From NCBI GenBank assembly GCA_963719165.1, contig CAVRAV010000001.1:2046001-2110000 (forward strand): a stretch of 64,000 nucleotides of DNA. The letters run 5' to 3'. The position numbers were made by a program, and so were the translations under genes. Of this stretch, positions 57,205 through 64,000 are shown piece after piece. This DNA comes from JAOUEA01 sp963719165 (lineage in GTDB: Bacteria; Actinomycetota; UBA4738; HRBIN12). The notes under the pieces are model-generated. The model was not told the DNA's origin, made no database searches, and worked only from the letters and a program-made list of their open reading frames with translations. Position 1 is the first letter of the stretch. Each line of letters opens with the position of its first letter.

Positions 57205-57509
57205 GCGCGCGTCGTCTCTGCCCGTCGGAGCACCTGTGTCATCTCGGCCACCAGATCCTGCGTCTTGGCGCCCCGCACGGCCTCGCGAGCCACCAGGACG
57301 ACATCGAAACCGCCGTTGACCTGCGGAGATACCTGGGCCCAGGCCTCGCGCAGGATCCGCCGAGCCCGGTTCCGCTCGACGGCGCCTCCCACCCGACGGG
57401 AAGCGATCACGGCGATCCCACCCGGGCCGGGCGCGAGAAACACTACCACCCGGTTTCCGTGCGCCGGCCGGCCTTTGGCGAGGACCTCGCGGACCTGTCG
57501 ATCTCGCAC
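57201..57509 (-). CDS. rnpA: Ribonuclease P protein component
   Basis: This 102-residue basic protein assists the RNase P RNA in trimming tRNA 5' ends. It carries the hallmark GGAVERNRARRILREAW (RNR motif) and strands IAVIASRRV and FDVVLVAREAV. The GTG start gives a slightly short N-terminus compared with relatives. It lies 9 nt after rpmH. Confidence 0.94.
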   Translation of the reverse strand: MRDRQVREVLAKGRPAHGNRVVVFLAPGPGGIAVIASRRVGGAVERNRARRILREAWAQVSPQVNGGFDVVLVAREAVRGAKTQDLVAEMTQVLRRAETTRA

Positions 57510-57518
57510 GGCCGATGC

Positions 57519-57662
57519 TCAGACCGTGAGCCGGGCCCGGCCCTTGCGCCGACGAGCGGACAGGATGGAGCGGCCGGCCCTCGTCCGCATGCGAAGGCGG
57601 AACCCATGGCGCTTGTGCCGGCGCCGGTTGTTCGGTTGAAACGTGCGCTTCCCCTTGGCCAT
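57519..57662 (-). CDS. rpmH: 50S ribosomal protein L34
   Basis: This 47-residue protein has the conserved KRTFQPNNRRRHKRHGFRLR and RTRAGRSILSARRRKGR segments, a complete L34. ATG 57662 gives the standard length; an in-frame ATG 45 nt upstream would add residues not found in the family. It is divergent from dnaA. Confidence 0.97.
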   Translation of the reverse strand: MAKGKRTFQPNNRRRHKRHGFRLRMRTRAGRSILSARRRKGRARLTV

Positions 57663-57937
57663 GTCTTCGATCCCATCGCTCACGAAGGCCGGCACGAGGC
57701 CGGCCACGCAGCAGAGTATACGGTGGGCGGGCGAGACCGGACAAAGAATGCCGCGTCAGAGGCCTTGACAACGAAAAGAGTGTCAAGACCACCTCGCGCG
57801 GCGGTCGTGTGGAAAACCTCCGTGCTACTGTGCGCACCGCCTCCCCCCGGGGCGATCGAGGTGCCGACCGCCGATCGAGCCCGTCGGATATCTCTCGTTC
57901 GGTTTTCCACCACTGTGGAAAGGCTCTGTGGATAGGT
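57663..57937. promoter_or_regulatory. rpmH-dnaA intergenic region with DnaA-box-like sites
   Basis: These 275 bases between divergent rpmH and dnaA hold four sites related to the DnaA box: TGTGGAAAA (57808-57816), TTTTCCACC (57903-57911), TGTGGAAAG (57914-57922) and TGTGGATAG (57927-57935). The middle two form an inverted pair, and the last is one mismatch from TGTGGATAA and lies 2 nt before the dnaA start. They suggest dnaA autoregulation or part of the origin. Confidence 0.55.
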
Positions 57938-59371
57938 ATGTCGCTTGCGTATTCCGAACGAACGGCCCGAGACGCCTGGGCCGGCATCCTAGAGCGAGCC
58001 CGCCAAGACCTGCCGGAAACCACCATCGTCATGTGGTTTTCCGACGTGCAGGCTATCGGGCTCGCCGACGACGTCCTCTCGCTCGCGGTTCCCAGCCAAC
58101 TTGTCCGTGAGCGACTGCAACACAACCATCTTCCCCTGATCGAGGAAACCGCCGCGGACCTCGTCGGCCGTCCCGTGAAGATCGAGATCGACGTCGACGA
58201 GGGCTTGCGCACCGAGCCCGGGCAGGGACTCGACGCCGCGGAGGACCTCGTGGCGGGGCCGCCCCCGGCCGCGTTCGCGGCCATCGGTGCGCCCACCGAA
58301 GGCCCGGCCGGCCGAGGCGATCTCGGCGCCCCCGGCCTCCCGTTCCCCAACTACACCTTCGACGCCTTCGTCCCCGGGCCCTCGAACCGGTTCGCCCATG
58401 CCGCCGCGATGGCCGTCGCCGAGGCGACGCCCTCCACGGCCTACAACCCGTTGTTCATCTACGGGGCGACGGGGCTGGGCAAGACCCACCTGTTGATCGC
58501 CGTCGGCCATCACATGCACCGTCTCGCGCCGGGGATCCGGGTGAAGTACGTGACGTCGGAGCGCTTCGTGACCGAGTTCATCAAGGCGGTCCGCGAGCGC
58601 CAGGGCGATGGCTTCCGGCAGCGGTACCGCGAGGTCGACATCCTGCTCGTCGACGACATCCAGTTCCTGGCCAAGCGCGAGGAGACGCAGACCGAGTTCT
58701 TCCACACGTTCAACCACCTGCACGGCGCCGGCAAACAGATCGTGATCGCCTCCGACCGCCCCCCGCACGAGCTGGCGGGGCTGGAGGAACGCCTGGTCAG
58801 CCGGTTCCGGTGGGGTCTGTGCGTGGACGTGCAGCCACCCGACCTGGAGACGCGGATCGCGATCTTGCAGCTCAAGGCCGAGCGCGACCACATCCAGGTC
58901 CCGCCTGAGGTCGTGGAGTTCGTAGCCTCCAAGTTCGATCAAAGCGTGCGGGAGCTCGAGGGAGCGCTCGTGCGCGTGATGGCTTGGTCGGAGCTCACCA
59001 GCCAGCCCATCGACATCACGCTCGGCGAGCGCGCGCTCCAGGACCTGATACCGCAGACGGAGAACGAGATCCCCCCGCAGCTGATCTTGGAGGAGACCGC
59101 GACCTACTTCCAGCTGTCCACGGGCGACCTCATCTCCAAGTCGCGGAGCCGGCCCCTGACGCAGGCGCGCCATATCGCGATGTACCTCGTGCGCGAGAAC
59201 ACCGGCCTCTCGCTGGTGAAGATCGGCGAGATCTTCGGTGGACGCGACCACACGACCGCACTGCACGGGATCAAGAAGGTTGAGGCGGACATGCGGGCTC
59301 GCGACGCAACGTTTCGTCAGGTCCAGGACCTCACGCGCAGCATCCGTGGCCGCGCCCGGGGCGCCGCATGA
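57938..59371 (+). CDS. dnaA: Chromosomal replication initiator protein DnaA
   Basis: This 477-residue protein has domain I (AWAGILERARQDLPETTIVMWF in parts), a short Ala/Gly/Pro-rich domain II (about residues 95-135), the domain III AAA+ core with Walker A GATGLGKTH and Walker B LLVDDIQFL, and domain IV with the DNA-binding signature GGRDHTTALHGIKKVE. It binds DnaA boxes and melts the origin. ATG 57938 is used because the family N-terminus begins there; the frame stays open further upstream without similarity. Confidence 0.97.
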   Translation: MSLAYSERTARDAWAGILERARQDLPETTIVMWFSDVQAIGLADDVLSLAVPSQLVRERLQHNHLPLIEETAADLVGRPVKIEIDVDEGLRTEPGQGLDAAEDLVAGPPPAAFAAIGAPTEGPAGRGDLGAPGLPFPNYTFDAFVPGPSNRFAHAAAMAVAEATPSTAYNPLFIYGATGLGKTHLLIAVGHHMHRLAPGIRVKYVTSERFVTEFIKAVRERQGDGFRQRYREVDILLVDDIQFLAKREETQTEFFHTFNHLHGAGKQIVIASDRPPHELAGLEERLVSRFRWGLCVDVQPPDLETRIAILQLKAERDHIQVPPEVVEFVASKFDQSVRELEGALVRVMAWSELTSQPIDITLGERALQDLIPQTENEIPPQLILEETATYFQLSTGDLISKSRSRPLTQARHIAMYLVRENTGLSLVKIGEIFGGRDHTTALHGIKKVEADMRARDATFRQVQDLTRSIRGRARGAA

Positions 59372-59597
59372 GGGTGAGGAGAGATCCCCAACGCCGGTGG
59401 ACAACCACGTCGTCCGCGGTGCGTAGTTCGTCTCACTCGGGGCGGCATCGGCGGAACGACAGCACTTGCCCACCGCTCGTCCCCATGTCTCTCGATGTCG
59501 CTACGCTGGGGAAACGGTATGCGAATCCAGATTTGCACAGTCCCTACTACCGAAGTACTCATTCAAAGAACTGCGATAAGAGCAGGAGGTGGGCACG
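59372..59597. other. dnaA-dnaN intergenic region, candidate oriC
   Basis: In many actinobacteria oriC lies between dnaA and dnaN. These 226 bases hold one site one mismatch from the box TGTGGACAA (GGTGGACAA, 59396-59404), a weaker TTGCCCACC (59466-59474) and a comparatively AT-rich stretch at about 59518-59585 that could unwind. The box number is low for an origin. TTGCAC-17nt-TACTCA near 59533-59561 may be the dnaN promoter. Confidence 0.45.
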
Positions 59598-60701
59598 GTG
59601 AAGTTCCGATGTGACCGCGACGCGCTCTCCGAAGCGTTGCAGACCGTCCAGCGCGGGGTGTCGTCCCGCCCGGGGATCCCGGCCCTCACGGGCGTGCTGC
59701 TCGACGCCGCCGAGGAAGGGCGCCTGACCCTGACGACCACGGACCTCGAAGTATCCGCGCGGCTGTCCATCGAGGTCCAGGTCCTGGAGCCGGGGGTGGC
59801 GCTGATCCCCGCCCGGTTGCTGGGCGACACGGTGAAGTCACTCTCGGATGCTCCGGTCGATTTCGAAACGGACCAGTCACAGGCGCACATCCGTTGCGCT
59901 GCATATGAAGGCACCCTTCGCCTGCTGCCGGCCGAGGACTTCCCAGGTCTGCAGGAGCCGGCGGGGACCACCATCTCGGCGGAGGCCGGGGCGTTCGCGG
60001 AGGCGGTGAACCAGGTGGCGCGTGCCGCCTCCCGCGACGAGGCGCGGCCGGTGCTCACGGGCGTGCTGGTCGAGGTGAGCCGCGAGGGCGTGGTCATGGT
60101 GGCCACGGACTCGTATCGACTCGCGGTGCGGGACCTGGTCGCCACGGCGGACAGCGAGGGCAAGGCCATCGTGCCCGAACGCGCGCTCACGGAGGCCGGG
60201 CGCGCGGCGGCCGCCGACGAGAAGGGCACCGTGGCGGTGTCGCTGGACGATGCGCAGGTCGCCTTCCGGATCGGGGACCTCACGCTCACGTCTCGCCTGA
60301 TCGAGGGCGAGTTCCCGAACTATCGCCAGCTCCTGCCCGAGCAGCACGAAAGCCGCCTCACGGTCTCGCGCCAGCAGTTGCTGGACGCCGTGCGCCGCGT
60401 CGGACTCCTCGCTCGCGACACCACGCCCGTGCGGATCGAGTTCAACGCGCTGGGCATCAAGCTGAGCAGTTCGAGCCCCGACCTCGGGCAAGCCGTCGAA
60501 ACCGTCGAGGCCCGGTACGAGGGCGAAGACCTCACCGTCGCGTTCAACCCGCAGTACCTCGCCGACGGCCTCACCGCCTGTCACGGCGAATCGATCCGCC
60601 TGGACGTGCGCGACGGGCTGAAGCCGGGGGTGGTTCGCGGCGACGCCGACGCGTTCACGTACCTCGTCATGCCGGTGCGGCTGCCCGCGGCGGTCGGCTA
60701 G
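59598..60701 (+). CDS. dnaN: DNA polymerase III beta subunit (sliding clamp)
   Basis: This 367-residue clamp encircles DNA and tethers polymerase. It has three repeated clamp domains, with SSRPGIPALTGVLLDA, LLPAEDFPGL, ATDSYRLAVRDL, LIEGEFPNYRQLLPEQ and a C-terminal YLVMPVRL. GTG 59598 is preferred because AGGAGG lies 8 nt before it; a GTG at 59589 would overlap that site. Confidence 0.96.
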   Translation: MKFRCDRDALSEALQTVQRGVSSRPGIPALTGVLLDAAEEGRLTLTTTDLEVSARLSIEVQVLEPGVALIPARLLGDTVKSLSDAPVDFETDQSQAHIRCAAYEGTLRLLPAEDFPGLQEPAGTTISAEAGAFAEAVNQVARAASRDEARPVLTGVLVEVSREGVVMVATDSYRLAVRDLVATADSEGKAIVPERALTEAGRAAAADEKGTVAVSLDDAQVAFRIGDLTLTSRLIEGEFPNYRQLLPEQHESRLTVSRQQLLDAVRRVGLLARDTTPVRIEFNALGIKLSSSSPDLGQAVETVEARYEGEDLTVAFNPQYLADGLTACHGESIRLDVRDGLKPGVVRGDADAFTYLVMPVRLPAAVG

Positions 60702-60727
60702 CTCTCGGGGCGCGCGACCTTCCCCCT

Positions 60728-61831
60728 ATGCGTCTGTCGTGGGTCGAGCTGCGGGACTTCCGGAACCACGCCCACACGAGGATCGACCCGATGCCCGACG
60801 GGTTGATCGTGGCTGTGGGACCCAACGGGGAGGGCAAGACGAACCTGTTGGAAGGGATCCACTTCCTGTACGCGCTCGGCTCGCCCCGCGCGGCGGCCAA
60901 CGGCACCCTCGTGCGCGAGGGAGCGAGCGCCGCGTACGCGCGCGGGGAGTTCGAGACGCTGGAGGGCAAGGTGCTCGTGGAGGCGGAGATCCCTTCCCAA
61001 GGCGCGAGCCGCGTTCAGGTGAACCGGTCGGCGGTGCGACGCAAGCGAGATCTCCGCAGGCAGGTCCGGGCCGTCTTGTTCGGCCCGTTCGATCTGCCCA
61101 TCGTCATCGGGGATCCCGCGAAACGCCGCGCGTTCATGGACGAGGCTGTGATGGGGATCCGGCCGCTCAAGGAAGGCCTCTTCCCCGCGTACGACAGAGC
61201 GCTCCGCCAGCGCAATCGCCTGCTGAAGGAATGGGACGGCCCGGGTTTGCCCAGCGGCATGGAGGCGTGGGACGAGGAACTGGTGCAAGCCGGGGCCGCG
61301 CTGATCGCGGCCCGCGCCGAGGCGGTGGGGCGCGTGCGACCGTACGCGAGCGAGGAGTTCGAGCACCTCGCGGGCTACGGCCTCGCGTGTTCCTACCGCC
61401 CGAACGTGTGGTCCGAAGGCCAAGGCGCGCTCGAGGATGCTTTCCGCGCCAGACTCGCGGAGCGGCGCGTGGACGAATCTCAGCGGCGGACGTCACTCGT
61501 GGGCCCACATCGCGACGATCTGGAGCTGTCCGTGCGCGACCTGGGCGCGCGTGCCTTCGGTTCTCACGGGGAGACGTGGGCGGCGGCCCTGTGCCTGCGG
61601 CTGGGGCTCGCGTCGGCGGTGGCCGAGGAACTGGGTGAGCCCCCGTTGCTGTTGGTGGACGACCCGTTCAGCGCGCTCGACCCGAGACGGCGCGATCAGA
61701 TGGGGGAGCGGCTGGCGAGTCGCGGCGGTCAGGTCGTGATCTCGGTAGCCGACGAGTCGCACGTGCCCTCCTCCGCGCGTGCCGTGTGGGCGATCCGTGC
61801 CGGCGTGGTGTCGGTGCGAGAGGCGGCCTGA
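60728..61831 (+). CDS. recF: DNA replication and repair protein RecF
   Basis: This 367-residue SMC-like ATPase loads RecA at gaps. It has LRDFRNHAHTRID, Walker A GPNGEGKTNLLEGIHFL, RTSLVGPHRDDLEL and Walker B LLLVDDPFSALDPRRRDQM. It follows dnaN by 26 nt in the usual operon and leads into the DUF721 gene. Confidence 0.96.
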   Translation: MRLSWVELRDFRNHAHTRIDPMPDGLIVAVGPNGEGKTNLLEGIHFLYALGSPRAAANGTLVREGASAAYARGEFETLEGKVLVEAEIPSQGASRVQVNRSAVRRKRDLRRQVRAVLFGPFDLPIVIGDPAKRRAFMDEAVMGIRPLKEGLFPAYDRALRQRNRLLKEWDGPGLPSGMEAWDEELVQAGAALIAARAEAVGRVRPYASEEFEHLAGYGLACSYRPNVWSEGQGALEDAFRARLAERRVDESQRRTSLVGPHRDDLELSVRDLGARAFGSHGETWAAALCLRLGLASAVAEELGEPPLLLVDDPFSALDPRRRDQMGERLASRGGQVVISVADESHVPSSARAVWAIRAGVVSVREAA

Positions 61832-61832
61832 G

Positions 61833-62171
61833 ATGCCGCACGCGAAGGGGTTCGGCGGGCGCAAGGACGGCCGCAGCCCGGAGGCGGTGAGCATCGGCGA
61901 CGTGGTGGACGGGCTGCTCGCCGAGGAGGTGTTCGCCCGGGGCATGCCGATCGCCCAGCTGGCGACCACCTGGCCGCAGCTGCTGGGAGAGCGACTGGGA
62001 GCGGAGACCTCTCCGCTGTCGCTGGAGGCGGGGGTGCTCACCGTGGGTGTCTCCAACGGCCCGTGGGGGGCGCAGGCGCGCTTCCTGCATGAGGAGATCC
62101 GCCGACGCGCGGACGATGCGCTGGGGGGCGGCAAGGTCCTGAGCATCCAGATCGTGATCCGCCCTCGCTGA
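61833..62171 (+). CDS. dciA: DciA-type helicase loader (DUF721)
   Basis: This 112-residue protein has the DUF721 domain (IAQLATTWPQLLGERLGAETSPLSLEAGVLTVGVSNGPWGAQARFLHEEI, read as consecutive strands and helices). M. tuberculosis Rv0004, at the same place, belongs to the DciA family shown to interact with the replicative helicase. ATG 61833 starts 1 nt after the recF stop. Confidence 0.9.
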   Translation: MPHAKGFGGRKDGRSPEAVSIGDVVDGLLAEEVFARGMPIAQLATTWPQLLGERLGAETSPLSLEAGVLTVGVSNGPWGAQARFLHEEIRRRADDALGGGKVLSIQIVIRPR

Positions 62172-62219
62172 CGTGAGGGTAGGAGGCCAGGGTCGCCCGG
62201 GAACGACGATGCGAGCGAC

Positions 62220-62241
62220 CGGAAACGTGCCGGAAACGTGC
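62220..62241. repeat. Two 11-bp tandem repeats upstream of gyrB
   Basis: CGGAAACGTGC occurs twice in direct succession (62220-62230, 62231-62241), exactly one helical turn apart, about 60 nt before TAAGAT (62298-62303), a candidate gyrB -10. It may be a regulator or topology-sensitive site. Confidence 0.5.
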
Positions 62242-62382
62242 AGGTAGATGGCCATATCCGGTGGCCTGAACCCGGGTCGAACGTCACCACCTTTCGGTAA
62301 GATACAGGGGTTCGTGCGACTTTCCCGCGCACGCTCCCCGCACGCGGCGTGGGGCGTCAGCGTGGGCTCGATCGGAGGCTCG

Positions 62383-64000
62383 TTGACCACCAAGAAGAGC
62401 GGGTCCGGCTACGACGCCGGGAACATCCAGATCCTCGAGGGACTCGAACCGGTCCGCAAGCGGCCGGGCATGTATATCGGCACCACCAGCAGCCGCGGCC
62501 TGCACCACCTCGTATACGAGGTGGTGGACAACGCCGTCGACGAGGCGATGGCGGGGTTCGCCGACAAGATCGTGGTCACGATCCAGGCAGACGGCTCCGT
62601 GAGCGTCTGGGACAACGGTCGCGGCATCCCCGTGAAGCCCATCCCTGGGGCCAAGGATCGCCGCCCCGCGGTCGAGGTCGTCCTCACGGTCCTGCACGCC
62701 GGAGGCAAGTTCGGCGGCGGCGGCTACGCCATCTCCGGTGGGCTGCACGGCGTCGGTGTCTCGGTGGTCAATGCGCTGTCGGAGCGGCTCACCGTGGACG
62801 TCCAGCGCGACGGCTTCGCGTGGTCGCAATCCTTCGAAAGGGGCAAGCCGCTGGGCAAGCTCACCAAGGGCAAGGCGACCACCAAGACGGGGACGCGCGT
62901 ACAGTTCTGGCCGGACCCGCAGGTCTTCGTCGAGACCCTTGAGTTCCGTCGCGAAACGCTCGCCGAACGCCTCCGCGAGCTCGCGTTCCTCAACAAGGGC
63001 ACCGAGATCAGGCTCGTCGATGCTCGGCAAGAGCCCAAGGTCGAGGAGGTCTTCAAGGCCTCGGGCGGTCTCGTGGACTTCGTGAAGTACCTCGCACAAG
63101 GCAAAGAGACGCTCAACAAGCCCATCGCCATCGAGACAAAGGGCGAGGGCGGCGAGGTGGAGATCTCCATGCAGTGGACCTCCAGCTACAACGAGTCGCT
63201 CTACTCGTTCGCGAACACCATCAACACGCACGAGGGCGGCATGCACGAAGAGGGACTCAAGAAGGCGCTCACGAACGCGCTGAATCGCTGGGCGCGCACC
63301 AAGGGCCTGTTGAAAGAGAAGGAAGACAACCTGATCGGCGAGGACGTCCGCGAAGGTCTCATCGCCATCTTGTCCGTGAAGCTGCGCGATCCACAGTTCG
63401 AGGGGCAGACGAAGACCAAGCTCGGCAACGCCTCCATGCGCTCGCTCGTCGAGACCACGGTGAACGCCCAGCTCGCCACGTGGCTCGAGGAGCACCCCGG
63501 CGATGCGAAACGCGTGTTCACGAAGGCGTCGGGCGCGGCCAAGGCGCGCATGGCGGCGCGCCAGGCGCGCGACCTCACGCGGCGGAAGTCCTTCCTGGAG
63601 AGTGGATCGCTCCCGGGCAAGCTCGCCGACTGTCAGCTCTCGGATCCGGCCTCGTGCGAGCTCTACATCGTGGAGGGAGACTCCGCGGGGGGCTCGGCGA
63701 AGAGCGCGCGGGACCGCGCCACGCAGGCCATCCTGCCCATCCGGGGGAAGATCCTGAACGTCGAGAAGGCGCGGTTGGACAAGATCCTGCAGAACAACGA
63801 GATCCAGGCGCTGATCACCGCCATCGGCACCGGCATCGAGGACGAGTTCGAGCTGGAGAAGGCGCGGTATCACCGGATCGTGCTGATGGCCGACGCCGAC
63901 GTCGACGGCGCTCATATCCGCACGCTGCTGCTCACGTACTTCTTCCGGTACATGCGCCAGCTGATCGAGGCCGGCTACATCTACCTCGCCCAGCCGCCCC
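62383..64000 (+). CDS. gyrB: DNA gyrase subunit B (N-terminal part)
   Basis: This gene is cut by the right edge, with 539 codons visible. GHKL ATPase motifs EVVDNAVDEA, WDNGRGIPV and SGGLHGVGVSVVNAL, the transducer domain and the TOPRIM start EGDSAGGSAK with DADVDGAHI are present. It introduces negative supercoils with GyrA. TTG 62383 with GGAGG 4 nt before it gives the normal N-terminus (TTKKSGSGYDAGNIQILEGL). GTG 62362 and GTG 62314 are in frame, and the latter sits about 4 nt after the start predicted from TAAGAT. Confidence 0.96.
   Translation, partial: MTTKKSGSGYDAGNIQILEGLEPVRKRPGMYIGTTSSRGLHHLVYEVVDNAVDEAMAGFADKIVVTIQADGSVSVWDNGRGIPVKPIPGAKDRRPAVEVVLTVLHAGGKFGGGGYAISGGLHGVGVSVVNALSERLTVDVQRDGFAWSQSFERGKPLGKLTKGKATTKTGTRVQFWPDPQVFVETLEFRRETLAERLRELAFLNKGTEIRLVDARQEPKVEEVFKASGGLVDFVKYLAQGKETLNKPIAIETKGEGGEVEISMQWTSSYNESLYSFANTINTHEGGMHEEGLKKALTNALNRWARTKGLLKEKEDNLIGEDVREGLIAILSVKLRDPQFEGQTKTKLGNASMRSLVETTVNAQLATWLEEHPGDAKRVFTKASGAAKARMAARQARDLTRRKSFLESGSLPGKLADCQLSDPASCELYIVEGDSAGGSAKSARDRATQAILPIRGKILNVEKARLDKILQNNEIQALITAIGTGIEDEFELEKARYHRIVLMADADVDGAHIRTLLLTYFFRYMRQLIEAGYIYLAQPP

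Noticed and set aside
57989..59473. Long minus-strand open frame opposite dnaA
   Set aside because: It is an antisense shadow of an unmistakable dnaA and has low-complexity His/Leu/Asp-rich composition.
62284..63915. Long minus-strand open frame (543 codons) opposite gyrB
   Set aside because: It is the antisense shadow of gyrB; high GC keeps the opposite frame free of stops, and its translation shows no recognisable domain.
1..64000. tRNA, rRNA, insertion sequence or prophage genes
   Set aside because: Intergenic regions were read on both strands and no cloverleaf, rRNA segment, transposase or terminal inverted repeats were recognised; a covariance-model scan would be needed to exclude small RNAs.

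Overview
The window is chromosomal DNA from a high-GC actinobacterium (Actinomycetota). It is probably a deep-branching or uncultured lineage and may come from a metagenome assembly. The main evidence is its right half, which carries the classic actinobacterial origin block in its usual order: cca, Nudix, DUF6049, murJ, ECF sigma factor and anti-sigma factor, trxB, trxA, cwlM-like, ..., parB, parA, rsmG (with a perfect parS in its start), jag, yidC, yidD, rnpA, rpmH, dnaA, dnaN, recF, dciA/DUF721, gyrB. Mycobacterium tuberculosis has the same order from Rv3907c through Rv0001 to Rv0005. The PadR-ino1 pair (Rv0047c-Rv0046c type), a CtpE-type P-ATPase, nickel SOD and an F420-type oxidoreductase fit the same assignment. 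The species was not identified, and nothing was searched or computed.

Layout. Positions 1-10 kb hold a partial beta-propeller protein, an aldo/keto reductase, an OmpR-type two-component pair with a frameshifted kinase, a small SHOCT protein, an ABC-2 exporter pair, a PAC2 protein and a very large cyclase-ATPase-TPR regulator. From 10.4 to 15.8 kb, a cobalamin riboswitch precedes two exported proteins and a complete ECF transporter (T, fused A-A', S). Positions 16-31 kb are a mosaic: an alpha/beta hydrolase, a degenerate Doc protein, PadR-ino1, a cupredoxin, two MFS exporters with a MarR regulator, a DsrE2-TusA pair, a matrixin-like protease, divergent sodX/sodN, a YchF-type GTPase and a MerR-TOBE regulator followed by modABC. 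From 31 kb onward come lepB, ctpE, cca, a DUF1028 protein, pilT and then the origin block.

How the genes work together. The 10.4-15.8 kb operon looks like a cobalamin-scavenging system in which two exported proteins correspond to the two domains of animal transcobalamin/intrinsic factor and feed an ECF importer. This is the most interesting locus here. The origin block combines replication initiation (dnaA, dnaN, recF, dciA, gyrB), origin segregation (parA, parB, parS), membrane insertion and RNA processing (yidC, yidD, jag, rnpA, rpmH, rsmG) and cell-envelope and redox control (murJ, DUF6049, sigma/anti-sigma, thioredoxins, cwlM-like, ddl).

Two window-wide patterns stand out. First, at least 14 genes have a TANNNT -10 hexamer only 6-8 nt before the start codon, implying leaderless transcripts; this revises several start codons. 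Second, three genes (the histidine kinase, DUF4430 and cwlM-like genes) are each broken by a single-nucleotide frameshift, two of them clearly at C or G runs. That suggests assembly errors or, less likely, phase-variable tracts. No tRNA, rRNA, insertion sequence or CRISPR array was recognised.
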